A DNA stretch of 64,000 bases from Taudactylus pleione (GCA_031769625.1 JAUIMM010000188.1:14205501-14269500), one strand, 5' to 3'; counted from the stretch's first letter, positions 11,656 to 22,925 are shown. Numbers and translations: made by a program. Notes: generated by a model not told the origin, from the sequence alone.

Positions 11656-12128
11656 GTTGTCTCAACAAGAAACTTCCAAGGTATGGATCTCGGTCCCGGG
11701 ATCCTCAGGGGATGCCATGTTCCACCTGGGATACATCCTTCGTCTTCTTGTAACATTACCAAAGGTACTGCAGCGGATTTGATCAGTGGCACAGCCGGTC
11801 ATTCTGATGACTCCAGACTGGACACGCCATCATTTGTAAACAATTCTTTAGACCATGTTGGCAGACATATCGTCTGCAGAACATATCGTCTGCTTCTGCA
11901 TCCAGATATGTTCCTTCAGGGTCCATGCCGGCACCCCAATTTGCCTCACTTTGCTTTAACGGCATGGTTCTTGAATCCAATATCTTGAGGGCCAAAGGGT
12001 TTTCAGAATCTGTGGTGAAAACTATGAGACCAGTTACTTCTCAGATTTATCATTTTATAGGGAAGATATATATTTCTTCATGTGAACAACACAAGTTCAA
12101 TCCTGAAAGGTTCTGATTATCTCATCTC

Positions 12129-12939
12129 TTGTCTTTTCTGCAAGAGGGGTTGGTTAAGGGTCTTAGATTGTCCTCTATTAAGGGACAAATTTCTGCCCTA
12201 TTGATCCTGTTTCAGAGGAAATTGGACTCCATTCCTGAAGTTCAGACCTTCTTGCAGGTTATTCTTCATATACAGCCTCCTTATGTCCCACTGGTTCCTC
12301 CTTGGGACTTGAATTTGGTTTTGGAGGTACTTCAAAAGGCACCGTTTGAGCCTTTGGAATCTGTAGAATTGCGATATCTCACTTTGAAGGTTGTTCTCCT
12401 TTTGGCCATTGCCTCGGCCAGCAGGCTATCTGAGTTAGAGGCCCTTTCTTATAAATCTCCACTTCTTATTTTTCATGAGGATAGGATAATGTTACACACT
12501 AAACCTTCCTTTCTTCCGAAGGTAGTATTTCCACATTAACCAGGATATTGTCCTTCTAGCTTTTTGCTAGGACTCAGTGACTAGTGAAGCTTCTTCCTTA
12601 GCACTGTTGGATGTGGTACATGTGTTACACATTTACTTGGACCGTACTGCAACTTTGAGTCATATGGATTCCATTTTGATTGATGCACCAAAAAGAGACT
12701 GGCCAGACTCAAAAAGATCCATCACTAGATGGGTAATTTCTGCCATTCTCAAGGCATATTTTTCCTCAAATGTAACCATTTCGGCCTCAATTTGGACCCA
12801 CTTGACTAGTGCTGTCGAGGTTTCTTGGGCTGCAAGGCTTGTTGCCTCAGTTGAGCAGCTGTGCAAAGCAGCTACCTGGTCATCCATACACACTTTTATA
12901 AAAACTTTACAAAATAACAATTCCATCAAAGCCAAGTGA
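12129..12939 (+). pseudogene. DIRS tyrosine recombinase, broken
   Basis: The core-binding part contains GLRLSSIKGQISALL. The catalytic domain starts near YLTLKVVLLLAIASASRLSE, whose Arg is the first catalytic Arg of the phage-integrase family. A stop at 12539 splits the frame. The second piece (12577-12939) has WTHLTSAVEVSWAARL, where the usual H-x-x-R box reads H-L-T-S, so its Arg is lost. It ends WSSIHTFIKTLQN, and the expected nucleophile Tyr is not in frame. A TAC codon lies in the next frame, consistent with a one-base insertion in the A run. This enzyme would integrate the circular DIRS DNA; this copy is dead. Confidence 0.8.
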
Positions 12940-13110
12940 GGCAAATCAGGGTGACGGCCTGGACCCTGAAGTAACAGGTCTGGATGCAGTGGTAGACAAT
13001 ACGTAATGTCTCCTAACATGGTACGAAGTATTGATGGCGTGGACAGTCTGGAGCCACCAGAATGACAGGCCATGCCACTGATTGATTCCGCTGAAGTACC
13101 TTTGATAATG

Positions 13111-13344
13111 TTACCAGAAGAGGAAAGATGTGTCCCAGGTGGCCTGAGGATCACGGGACCGAGATCCGTACCTTGGAAGTTTTCTGCTGAGACAAGAAGC
13201 CATTAGATCTAGGTCTGGAGATCCCCATCTGGCAACTATTTCCGCAAACACCTCCTGGTGTAATTCCCATTCCCTTGGATGCACACTGTGGCGACTTAAG
13301 AAGTTCATCTCCCAGCTGTCCACCCATAAAATGTAAATTACCAA
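13111..13344 (-). pseudogene. DIRS RNase H C-terminal fragment
   Basis: The minus-strand frame includes HPREWELHQEVF, WGSPDLDLMASCLSRK and LPRYGSRSRDPQ, a typical end of the DIRS RT-RNase H protein. Further upstream on the minus strand (to about 13470) another frame continues with related but uninterpreted text. It is a truncated inverted copy of the same element as the plus-strand recombinase. Confidence 0.7.
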
Positions 13345-13500
13345 AATAGCTGGAACTCATTTTTCTGCCCAATGAAGCATGTGAGAAACCTCCCTCATTG
13401 CTTGCCAGCTGTGTGAGCAACCCTGCTTGTTTATATAAGCAACTATTGTGGCATTGTCTGATTGGATTCACACTGGTAGACTATTTGCAGGGATGTTTTA

Positions 13501-13948
13501 AATTATTGGAGGGAATGATTGTCCCTTTCATTTATTATATTATATAGTCACTGAATTATGAATGTAATAAATATTAAATAATTGCTTGAAACTGTGTTGA
13601 ATATATTTATATTTTTATAGTCGATTTTAAAATTGGAGTATAGGTGCTCGATTATTTATTTATAAATTCCACTGACTAGTTAACCACATGAATAAGGTTA
13701 TCTACTGTGATGTACAAGTCTCCCTTATCAGATTGCAGACACATGCCCATATACTCCTCCTCCTGCTCCTCATCTTCCTCCTGCTCCTCATTTATTTGTA
13801 AGGCACCAACATTATAAATAATACAAAATACAACTTGACTATAAAAAGGCTAAACATATATGTGAAGTGGACAATGGTGGTGCACATGTAAGACAGAAAG
13901 AGAAGAGAAGATGAGTCTTCTTGTGAGATCTAACAGTCAATAGGGAGG
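13501..13948. other. AT-rich sequence with a short CTC/CTT run
   Basis: A CTCCTCCTGCTC-type run lies near 13757-13795. Nothing else is recognised. An (ATT)n tract begins at 13959 and is the tail of the LINE. Confidence 0.4.
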
Positions 13949-16200
13949 AGGCCAAACTATTATTATTATTATTATTATTATCATTTATTTATATGGCGCC
14001 ACAAGTGTTCCGCAGCGCCTTACAAAGTACAAAAACAAATTGTATACAAGTGACTTACGGAACAATACAATACAGGACATGGATAATATATATTGCTACA
14101 TTAGTGACCATATCACCCAGATAAGCAACAGAGCATAAGCAACCAAGTGTTAGGTGCCCTAGTGGTGAGTAAGAAGTAAATGACACTATAGTAAGGAGAA
14201 GCACAAGAGGGTAGATGGCCCTGCTCGTGAGAGCTTACATTCTAAAAAGGTGGGGGAAGACAAACTGGGTTGACACAGATGGGGCCGAAGGAGCATGTAG
14301 CAAGGAGTTAGAATGATAGCTGGAAGGCTTTGATGAAGTAGTGGGTCTTGAGAGCCCGTTTGAAGGATTGCAAACAGGTGGAGAGTCTGATGGGGAGTGG
14401 GACAGAGTTCCAGAGGTGGGGAGCAGTGCGGGCAAAATCTTGGAGGCGGGAGTGGGAGGAAGTAATCAGCAGGCATGAAAGGCGGCGTGCATTAGTTGAG
14501 CGAAGAAGGCAGAGAGGAGTGTGAAGGGAGATGAGATCAGAGATGTATATGGGAGAAGATTGGGTGAGAGCTTTGTGAGCGAGCGTGAGAACCTTAAATT
14601 GGGTTCTAAAAGGGAAGGGGAGCCAGTGGAGAGCTTGTAGGAGAGGGAAGGCAGATGTAGAGCGCTTGGAGAGGAAGATAAGCCATGCAGCAGCATTAAG
14701 GATAGACTGGAGTGGAGAGAGATGGGATTTGGGGAGGCCAGATAGGAGGAGGTTACAATAGTCCAATCTGGAGATGACCAGAGAGTATATGATGGTTTTA
14801 GTAGCATCCTGGGTGAGATAGGGTCTGATCTTAGAAATATTTTTGAGATGGAAACGACAGGACTGTGAAAGGTTCTGGATATGTGGTTTGAAGAAGAGGG
14901 ATGAGTCCAGGATAACTCCAAGACAGTGCACCTTGGGACTAGAAGAGATAGTTATTCCATCAATTGATAAAGAAATAGTGGGAAGTGAGGTGATGTGGGA
15001 GGGTGGGAAGATGATCAGCTCTGTCTTAGATATATTAAGTTTAAGAAACCAGGAAGAGACAGCAGAGAGACAGTTGGAGATACGACTCAGAAAAGAGGGG
15101 GAGAGATCAGGCGAGGAAAGGTAGATTTGAGTATCATTAGCATAGAGATGATAACGGAGGTCAAAAGAGCTGATGAGTTCACCTAGAGAGGAAGTATAGA
15201 GGGAGAATAGGAGAGGACCAAGAACAGAACCTTGGGGAACACCTACTGTAAGAGGCTGTGGGGGGGAAGAGGAGTCATGAGAGGAAACTGAGAAAGATCG
15301 GTCAGAGAGGTAGGATGACAGCCAGGAGAGGGCAGTTTCACGTAGACCAAGGGAGTGAAGGATATTCAGCAGGAGAGGGTGGTTCACAGTGTCAAAAGCA
15401 GCAGAGAGATCAATGAGAATGAGAAGAGAGTAGTGGCCTTGGGATTTGGCAACAAGGAGGTCATTGCTGACTTTTGTGAGGGCAGTTTCAGTGGAGTGGA
15501 GAGAACGGAAGCCAGACTGAAAAGCATCAAGGAGGGAGTGGGAGGAAAGAAAAGTGGTAAGGCGGTTGTAGACAATCTGCTCAAGGAGTTTGGAGGCAAA
15601 GGGAAGGAGAGAGATGGGTCGGTAGTTAGAAAGAAGGTTAGGATCAAGGGTAGGTTTTTTAAGAATGGGGGAGACAAGGGCATGTTTGAATGCAGAAGGA
15701 ACAGTGCCTGATGAGAGGGAGAGGTTAATGAGGTGGGCAAGATGGGAGCAGGCAGAGAGAGAGAGGAAGCGGAGGAGGCGGGAGGGGATGGGATCAAGAG
15801 GGGAGGTGGAAGGGGGGGAGGAGCGGATGAGGGCCATGACTTCCTCTCCAGATACAGGGGAGAAGGATGTTAGAGTTGGTAAAGTTGATGGGGAGGGGTG
15901 ATTTGGGAAAGGAGGAGGTGGAGAGCTGGGGGACTGGTTGGATATGATGTCCTGACGTATGGAATCAATTTTAGATGTAAAGTAGGTAGCAAAGTCAAGG
16001 GCAGTGAGCAAGGAGGGGAGACGAGGAGGGGGTGGGCAAAGGAGGGAGTTGAAAGTAGTGAAGAGACGCTGGGGATTAGAGGACTGAGAGGAGATGAGGT
16101 TCTTAAAGTATGACTGTTTAGAGAGGGAGAGTGCAGCACTATAGGATGAGAGCATAAACTAGACATGAGCCTATAGTATAGGAGTGAATGTGTCAGATAG
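13949..16200 (-). mobile_element. 5'-truncated LINE (jockey group: CR1/L2/Rex1-like)
   Basis: The element reads on the minus strand. Its 3' UTR (13980-14307) ends in GGCGCCATATAAATAAATGA followed by a (TAA)n tail. A second copy of this UTR is at 54230-55505. One long reverse transcriptase frame precedes it. The 5' end stops at about 16200 inside the linker upstream of RT, so the apurinic endonuclease domain is absent. This is the normal result of incomplete reverse transcription. Confidence 0.85.
14308..16155 (-). pseudogene. LINE reverse transcriptase, 615 codons open but active site altered
   Basis: The frame is open from 16155 to 14308. Residues 1-95 are Ser/Pro-rich linker. RT motifs are: [20 protein letters not shown] (175-194); [13 protein letters not shown] (214-226); [17 protein letters not shown] (247-263), containing the first catalytic Asp; [20 protein letters not shown] (304-323); and YANDTQIYL (338-346). 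The last motif should be YADDT. Residue 340 is Asn (codon at 15136-15138), so one of the two catalytic Asp residues is lost through a single G-to-A change. [20 protein letters not shown] and [10 protein letters not shown] near the C-terminus are typical of the C-terminal region of this clade. The start codon is only the first Met in a truncated frame. Confidence 0.9.
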
Positions 16201-16204
16201 AGCA

Positions 16205-16545
16205 TCCTTAAGCTGTGTACACAATGGCTGATTTATCGGCCGTTCACTCAAATGGCTGATATATCATGAGCATGTACCCCTGATAAGTCAGTAAACAATG
16301 TCGTTCACAGACATATTGCATTGGCTATGCAGCACAACAGATGGCCGATATATCTGCAAATATCTGCTGGTGTGTACGGGCGACTGGCAGGTCATTCATA
16401 CACACCAGCAGATACACCGATATATCATATCATGCTGCAGTGACCCAGTGGAGAGTGACAGCTCAACTGGGCAGGCAAATTTATATGCCCGTCCAGTTGT
16501 GACGTCAGGCCCAGCACTTCGGGCAAATGATTGGTAAGTGTATAT
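16205..16545. mobile_element. MITE-like region beginning TTAAGCTGTGTACAC
   Basis: TTAAGCTGTGTACACAATGG with TTATCGGCC and several GATATATC/CGATATATC motifs suggests one or two overlapped snapback elements. GCTGGTGTGTACGGG/CATACACACCAGCAG near 16367-16408 is a local inverted repeat. The limits are uncertain, and a TTAA target is suggested only on the left. Confidence 0.45.
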
Positions 16546-16632
16546 GAAATCAAAGCAACATGCATGGTGAACAGGAGGGAGAATGGTGTTGTCCACCTTA
16601 AAACAGACTGGATGAAGGAAAGGGACACTAGG

Positions 16633-17960
16633 GGGAAAATTTACTAAGATTCGACTTTGGTTAAGATTGCAATCTCGGGTGAGTTTAGGCATGTTGTTCA
16701 TCTCGCAAATTTACTAAAGGCAAACTCTGGTGAGTTTGGGAGAGAGTTCTTTAATCTCACTCGTAAAACTTGGGTGAGATCGCAAACTCAAATCTTCTCA
16801 CCATCTGGCAAACTCACAAGTACTTTTCATGAAAAAGATGCTGTTTGCAAATTTACTAAGAATCAAGTTTTAAATCACAGGTGAGATTACAGCTAACTCG
16901 CAGAGAAATTGAAGTTTTAAACACTCACCCTCCTAAACTGGGAGTTTGCCAGAAACATACACAGATCATTGTGATTTGTGTATGTTTCTGCATGTGTATT
17001 TAATGTATAGTGTTCTAAATGACGTAGGGACCTCCCCCCACCCCCCTAAAAGCCATAACCAGCCCCGGACTGGTCAGCCAGTCCTGGATCCAAAAATTAC
17101 GGGGGAAAAAAAAGGGTTTCACCATAATTTTGGAATCAGAACCTGCAGGGCCAGTGCTGGTTTTCAATATAGGGGGGAAAAAATTGCGTAGGGTTAGCCC
17201 AATATTTAAAACAAGCACCGGGCCCAAACCAGCCGGGGTGAAATGCCACAGAGTGGAGACCCTATTACCAGGTCTCCATGGCCAAAGCATTCTCACTTCA
17301 AGCCGGTTAGGCCAAGCCACGGATCTCAGGGGAGGTGGAGACCCACAAAAAAGGGGTCCCCCCCTCTCTCAAAACCCCAGGCTTGATCTGAATCCCGGGG
17401 CTCTTCCCCGCACCCCTGGAGCAGTGGGTATGGGGCTAATAAAGTGTAAAATAGAAGAAATCTATTGTATTTTACAGTGGAATTGCAGGTGCTAGCATGC
17501 CTGCCCTTTGGCACTAGTGGAACTACAAGTGCCAGCAGGCGGCCGGCACCCGTACCCCCACTGTAAAATAAATAGTTAAAAAACCATAGTACACACACCG
17601 TATCTAGTAAAACTTTATTCCATACACCTAACCCACTCACACATACTGACCTGCACCAGCAGGTTGGTCCTCTTGTGCCATGTAGATTCCACGGATGTAC
17701 CTGGAAAAAAGATGCCATACTCACCTCCATCCTGGCGCCGCTCTCCGTAGCATCCAAGGTCTTGTTAAAAAAATAAAACGACTTACGCTAACCAAACAAT
17801 CAGGTGTAATTATATGTTGTCACATATACTTGCACCTCGCGAAATGACAGATGACTGAAATCATCACTTATATCTCACGGGCCACTAGCCAGTCAGTGGC
17901 CGCTTTACATGTAGCGGCCGCTCATTAGCTGGTTCCACATCGGTCTCAGCCAATGTTATG
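16633..17960. mobile_element. Long-TIR non-autonomous element, copy 2 (right end not found)
   Basis: It starts near GAAAATTTACTAAGATTCGA and has the same block order as copy 1: CTCGGGTGA-type subterminal motifs; the CACAGATCATTGTGATTTGTGT hairpin region near 16961; a GC-rich middle with CCAGCCCCGGACTGG; and a segment with CCACTAGCCAGTCAGTGG near 17884. It is non-coding; short frames across the middle differ from copy 1 and are not conserved. Confidence 0.65.
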
Positions 17961-18662
17961 AGAGCTGCAGTGTTTGCGGCTGGTCAGACCCGCTTGCTAT
18001 GCTTCAGTGATACTAATATTCACGCAGGCCAGCGACATCATACGCAGTTAAGTAGACAACAGTGGGCGTGCCTATGCTCGGGTGATCTTAAGAGCCATTA
18101 GCATATTTTCGCAGCTGCATTTCATATGAAATCGCAGCCGTGATCGCATTAGCTTCCATCTCTTTACCCAGGAGAGAATAGTATTGCAGAGTTATGCATA
18201 AAGATTTTGAGACACATAAACTTGTCAATGGTATCAAAGGAGGCGCAAAGAACATGAGTAAGCTATTGGCTAATTCAGTGAGAGTAGTTATGGTGAAGTG
18301 TAAAGTGTTAAAACCCACATACAGAAGGAGAGAGTGAGTAAGCGGCTGTGTTCAGGCAGTTATTGACAAGCTATTCCAGTATAGATGTGCCCTGATACAT
18401 TGTTGCTCAAGTTATGGCAAACAGAGCCCATCATCAGGGCAGGTCCCGGAAAACTCAGCTGTGCCAAGTGTCTTCTCGCTCAAAATGTTTCTTATATCCA
18501 TAAGTAATCCAACTGGAAGCGACAAATCTACATTCTAGATTACACTGATCAATTTGATTGGTGAGATTTGTACATCTGCCTGAGTCTGGATCTCAGTAAG
18601 TGCTACAATGCAGTGTCGATGACTATATCTATATCTGTGACTTTGTATGTATTTAAAACGAA
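17961..18662. other. Unassigned sequence
   Basis: The first part (17975-18140) has CGCAGCTGC/GCAGCCGTGATCGC motifs like the snapback elements, but no matching ends were found. From 18140 to 18662 nothing is recognised. Confidence 0.35.
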
Positions 18663-19029
18663 GGGACCGATTCACACCCGCTCGCTAGGAAGCATTCGCA
18701 TGCAGACTGCTGATGTTTGCAATGTGCGCATGCGTACACATCGCAGTGTGCGTGCACGAACCAGTCCGTGCGATTGGGAAGTGTTCGCTCAATGCACCTG
18801 GCTGAATGAGTGACTGGTCGATGAAAACGGAGGAGTGGTGGTGCAAATCATAGCATGCGTGTTCGAGCGTCTTAACGTCATTTCAAAGGTGTGCATAATT
18901 AAGAACAGGGGCGGATTGGGATGAAAAACCAACTCGGGAAAATTCTGGTAGCAGCCCTAATGGGGGCGGGTTTGCTGAGGGGGCGGGGACTGTTGAGGGG
19001 AGCGGGATACTCCCTCTAGTAGAGGCCGT

Positions 19030-19370
19030 CCATGCATCTTTTGATGCATTTGCATCTGCGACTTAATACCAATGCCAACAAAGCCCTTCCCTGGTGTACA
19101 TCCATGCATCTGAAGGTGCAAGGACAAAGACACCCACTGTCAGTGTGCACAGATGCTGTGCTCATGCTTTGTGCAGCTTCAGACGCTAACGTCAGTTACG
19201 CCATTGAAACTTGCACCAGCCCTATGCTACGGGCAGATCACCCAATTAAGTATGGCCTCCAATGTGAGCGATTCAGCATCTCTGTACACAACCACTTTCC
19301 TCAGCACTCCTTTGTCACTCCAATAACATGCCCATCGTTACATCTGCGTCCGATTAGCCCATAATGCTGT
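19030..19370. repeat. Dispersed repeat shared with about 51560-51800
   Basis: Shared words include GAAACTTGCACCAGCCCT, a TCTCTGTAC block and AACATGCCCAT/AACATGCCTAT in the same order. This suggests two copies of one older non-autonomous element. The ends are not resolved. Confidence 0.55.
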
Positions 19371-19504
19371 ATACTATGTCATACTGGTGCTTGCTATATA
19401 ATATAACTACAAAAGGGACATTCATATTTATATAAATTCACTGACGTGACATTTTGGTGATTCACTAATACTCACTAACATGGTTGGACACCATAGATCA
19501 TAGT

Positions 19505-20004
19505 GGCCCTGATTCAGAGCCGGTTGTCTGAAAGAGCGCTCGCTCTGAATCAGGGCATTTTTTTATTTGAGCGGCCTCCTGGCCGCTCGCATAACTGTGG
19601 GTGACCATCCACAGCTATTGCGAGCGGCCAGATGATGGTCGCGATGGTCTCGACCATCGGGGCTTGCGATGAAACCCTTGCGGTAGGGTCTCATTGCCGC
19701 AAGCCCCAGTGAGCTTCAGGCTCTTAATAGGGCCGGAAGCTCACCACTGACATCACTCGTGATGTCAGTGGGGCCGCCCCCAAACAACAGGCATTCCGTC
19801 GGGAACGCCTCCGTTTGGCCAGCCACCCCCGCTGCCCACCTCCAAAACGGTGCGAGCTGTCAATCAAAATTGACAGCCGCCTCCTTTTGGTGCGAGACCT
19901 GGAGCGACGGAGGGCCTGTTGCTAGCCGGGTCTCGCGCATGCGCACGTCGGAGCGCAGTGGCCAAATATCAACCTGCTCACGAGCGCGGGTCTGAATCAC
20001 GCCC
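19505..20004. mobile_element. GGG-snapback element (CTGATTCAGAGC type), copy a
   Basis: The left end GGCCCTGATTCAGAGCCGG pairs imperfectly with the right end GGGTCTGAATCACGCCC. Internal landmarks CACTGACATCACTCGTGATG and TCAATCAAAATTGACAGC are shared with 39824-40308 and 60549-61029. The target duplication is not clear. Confidence 0.65.
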
Positions 20005-20018
20005 TGTGTTCACTCTAA

Positions 20019-20487
20019 GGGCCTGATTCAGACCCGCTCACTGCTGCTGCCCACACGCTGGGATTGTGGGCGGTTTTTTTTTTGTTCTCCAGGCACTCGC
20101 AAAGCTGTGGGAGACCACCCACAGCTTGTGCGAGCGGCCAGGAGACAATTGCAATAATCGCGACCATCGACCTTGAGACGAGACCGTACGGTAGGGCCTA
20201 GGCTGCCACAAGGCCGAGTGGACTTCCCGCTCTAATTGAGCAGGAAGTCCACTACTGACATCAGTAGTGATATCAGTAAGGCCTCCCTACAAATGGCAGG
20301 TGTTCCTAAGGGAACGCCTTCGTTTGTCCAGCCACCCCCCCTAACCACTCACCATCGACAGCTGCCCACGTCTTGTTGCGAGCCCCGTAGCAACTGAACT
20401 TCAGCTGCTTGGCAGGGCTCACGCAGTGCCTAAACATCGGGCCGCTTGCAAGTGCACAGCGCTTGCGACCAAGTCTGAATCAGGCCC
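20019..20487. mobile_element. GGG-snapback element, copy b, 14 bp from copy a
   Basis: The ends are GGGCCTGATTCAGACC and, on the right, GTCTGAATCAGGCCC. The flanks TAA (20016-20018) and TAG (20488-20490) match at 2 of 3 bases. The internal palindrome GACATCAGTAGTGATATCAG is typical of the group. Confidence 0.75.
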
Positions 20488-20939
20488 TAGATCCGGTGCC
20501 GGACCTAGAGAAAGGGGACTTCTGTGCGTGCCTAAGGCGCGCGTCCGAAAAGAGCCATGGTCAAGGAAAAGGGGGCGTGTCTTTATGACACATCCCCTTT
20601 ATGTCAGTCTTTGGGGCGTGCCCCCAAGCGCTGCAACCACTGTGAATGGATGCCGGGAGCATGCGCCCGGCATCCTTTCACCGACGCTGACCGCTGCACC
20701 ACTATTTACCCCACCCGCAGGACACTGCAGCCTGCGGGTGGGGACAGAACCCCCAGGCTTGTTTAAGTGGGGCGCCGCGCTGGAGGGCAGGTTGCTTTCT
20801 GCCCTTTAGAAATAGGGCAGGGCACAGAGACGCGCTGAAACAGCCTAGTAGGAATGCTAGATCACATGACTGCACATTATTCCCCAACCGCAGTTTCCAG
20901 CATAACCTGTAAACAGATCCACCTGTATACACTAGCAAA
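20488..20939. other. GC-rich interior of the hAT-type element
   Basis: It contains inverted GC-rich pairs such as GGATGCCGGGAGCATGCGCC/GGCATCC and CCGCAGGACACTGCAGCCTG. The open frame at 20426-20809 has no recognisable domain and crosses the end of the neighbouring MITE, so I do not call it a gene. Confidence 0.4.
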
Positions 20940-21296
20940 GGGGGCGATTCAATTCAGTGCGATGTTGAATAGCCCCGGGAAGGAGTTACTGGAGCTATTC
21001 AATTGACCGCACTGTTAAGTCTGACTAGAACCACTTAAGTTGGGAATGCAAGTGACCGCACCTTAAGCTGGGTATTTAGTCGCGCTGACCGGCATCCTCC
21101 GACCAAAGTAACAGCCACAATGCTGTTAGCACTAAGCTAAGCCGGAAAACAGCATTGCAGCTGGCACTTTAGTAGGATTTCTGCTCTCACCTTAGGAGGG
21201 TGCAAGCAGAAATCCTCTCAGTTGGACTTAACAGAACAGTCAATTGAATAGCTCCTTTCCGGGCTATTCAACATCACGCTGAATTGAATCGCCCCC
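20940..21296. mobile_element. MITE with GGGGGCGATTCAATTCAG ends
   Basis: The left end GGGGGCGATTCAATTCAG pairs with the right end CTGAATTGAATCGCCCCC. The subterminal regions also pair (TGTTGAATAGCCC / GGGCTATTCAACATC). It is 357 bp and non-coding. The flanks AAA and AGA match at 2 of 3 bases. Confidence 0.85.
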
Positions 21297-21384
21297 AGAG
21301 AGACACTACTGACAAAATAAAAGCACATCACCGCCTCACTGACGGACTTACTGTACACATTTCAGAAAAAGTAAATCTTTTTAA

Positions 21385-21572
21385 GGGCCTCATTTATTAA
21401 CGAGTTCTATCATTCACAACAAGTGATACAACTCATTGCGTATGATAATGGTGCTCCAGCCAATCAGCTCCCAACTGTCATTTTTCAAACAGATTACAGT
21501 TGGGAGGGTGATTGGCAGGAGCACTATTATCATACACAACGAGTTTCATCACTCATTAATAAATGAGGACCC
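21385..21572. mobile_element. Palindromic MITE (CTCATTTATTAA ends)
   Basis: The left end GGGCCTCATTTATTAACGAG pairs with the right end, which reads ACTCATTAATAAATGAGGAC then CC. The arms pair over most of the 188 bp (GGTGCTCCAGCCAATCAGCT with the inverse on the right). The flanks are TAA and TAG. Confidence 0.8.
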
Positions 21573-21600
21573 TAGTCACTTACACTATTCTACCAGTTAA

Positions 21601-21850
21601 GGGGACCTGTGTGGGGGAGGGGGAAGGGGGGTGCCGAGGATGAGGGTGGGTGAAGTGTTTGGAGCTGTGAGGAGAGAGCAGGAAAGGGGACATGTGTGGG
21701 TGAGGAGGGTTGTCGGGGGTGCCACAGATGGGAGTGAGGAAAGTGTTTGGATCTGTGAGGCTAGGGGACCTGTGTGTGTGTGTAGGGGGGTGCCGTGATT
21801 GGGGGGAGCTGTTTTTGGTGCTGTGTGGGATAGGGGGAGAGAGCAGGGCG
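21601..21850. repeat. G-rich tandem repeat of about 80-85 bp, 3 units
   Basis: GGGGACCTGTGTGGGGGAG, GGGGACATGTGTGGGTGAG and GGGGACCTGTGTGTGTGTG begin at about 21601, 21686 and 21765. Each is followed by GGTGCC and GTTTGGA/GTTTTTGG blocks. Confidence 0.7.
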
Positions 21851-22559
21851 TTATTTGCACATATACAGTATATTTTGACTACCTACCTTCTGTCTAGGCT
21901 GCGCTTCTGGGACGGCTGCTTGCAGATCAGTCAGTCCACACTGCAGTGCAAATGGAGATGTCCTGGAGGTGGGCCTTCAGTCGGGCTGGAGCTGGAGCCA
22001 TCAGTGGTGACTGAGTGGCTCCGCAAAGGCTTATGGGAGGAGCTTCTGCGGCTGGGCATGCGCAGTAGTTCCCCCGACGGCCATTTTTTTTTATTTACAG
22101 TGTACTACTTCTGCCCGATCGGAGCTGAGCTGAGCTCAGGAGGGGTGAGCAAAGGAGGGCCACCAGCCACTACAGGGAACAAAGGGACCGGCCCCTCGGG
22201 AAATGGCCCGGTGTCCCGGCGGCCTAATCCGCCCCTGATTAAGAAGCAGTGTCATAGTACACGTCACTTTGTTGAATTTTTCACTGAATTGCTTGCTTGT
22301 GGTAGGGTATGGTCAACCACAAGTGCGGCGATCGCATTCAATGGTACTTGATGTTACCGATGGTTGCATGCACATCCTGGAGATGACGTGCATAAGTGGG
22401 CGTCTTAAGACAGGCTGGTGGGTATCTGCATACACAGAGTGATCGCATGCCAAGACCTAGTGAGCGTGCTAATGCCTTCCCGTGCGATCGCCTGGTTGCC
22501 GGATTTGCATACGCTGGCTGCGTGCGAACGCATCTAGCTAGCGGGTCTGAATTGAGCCC

Positions 22560-22925
22560 TAATTCCTGTGCAGTTATAGCCGCAGACCAGTGTCTCTCGT
22601 ACACTTTTACTGGTGTTTCTCTGCATCTGCAATGAACGCAGGCGTGCCTGGGCGTTTGAATGCCATTACAAGTAATTGTGATTGAGACGCCCGGTATGAG
22701 AAATGTATTGGAAATGTGCCGGGCGGTGACTGGGAGGTGGCTATTACGATGCATGAAAATGGTCTGTCTTATGGGACTTGTGCGCAATGTGACCAGGATA
22801 CCCGGTTAGACTGAAAACATCGGCCACTTGCGTGCGGCATCAACATTTTGTGCTAAATTCAGTGGTTTAAATCTGTATGCTAATATTTGTCAATGAAACA
22901 GTGTCAAATATTCATTAGTTAACTG
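22560..22925. other. Unassigned sequence
   Basis: It includes GCGTGCCTGGGCGTTTGAAT and its partial inverse ATTGAGACGCCCGG, hinting at another worn snapback element. The limits are not resolved. It ends in the CCAGATAC target site of hAT H2. Confidence 0.35.

Larger units (their letters stand above)
11656..13500. mobile_element. DIRS-type retroelement remnant with two inverted RNase H arms around a tyrosine recombinase
   Basis: Plus-strand sequence 11656-11965 (starting in the RNase H C-terminus, CLNKKLPRYGSRSRDPQ) is repeated in inverted orientation at about 12917-13200 (minus strand, CLSRKLPRYGSRSRDPQ). The minus-strand copy continues to about 13500. Between the arms is a tyrosine recombinase. 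DIRS elements encode gag, RT-RNase H and a tyrosine recombinase. The RT and gag parts and the terminal repeats are missing. Confidence 0.75.
18906..22237. mobile_element. hAT-type non-autonomous element with perfect 8-bp target duplication, hosting several MITEs
   Basis: ATTAAGAA lies at 18898-18905 and 22238-22245. The ends are CAGGGGCGGATTGGG and, inverted, CAGGGGCGGATTAGG. The interior includes GGCCCCTCGGGAAATGGCCC near the right end, a G-rich tandem region (21601-21850) and at least four nested elements. The open frame at 21710-22351 spans unrelated pieces and is not a gene. Confidence 0.9.
18663..22559. mobile_element. GGG-snapback element split by a 3.3-kb hAT-type insertion
   Basis: The left end GGGACCGATTCACACCCGCT pairs with the right end, which reads AGCGGGTCTGAATTGAGCCC. 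The left piece is 18663-18905 and the right is 22238-22559. The flanks GAA and TAA match at 2 of 3 bases. Removing the insert leaves an element of about 565 bp, close to the size of its relatives. Confidence 0.7.

Noticed and set aside
10994..11668. Open frames of 139-224 aa on both strands
   Set aside because: They are translations of the 25-bp minisatellite; composition is repetitive and frames are open on both strands.
14466..15797. Long plus- and minus-strand frames overlapping the LINE RT
   Set aside because: They are other-frame shadows of the reverse transcriptase gene.
21710..22351. 213-aa open frame
   Set aside because: It spans a G-rich tandem repeat, the end of a hAT-type element and the neighbouring MITE, so it cannot be one old gene.
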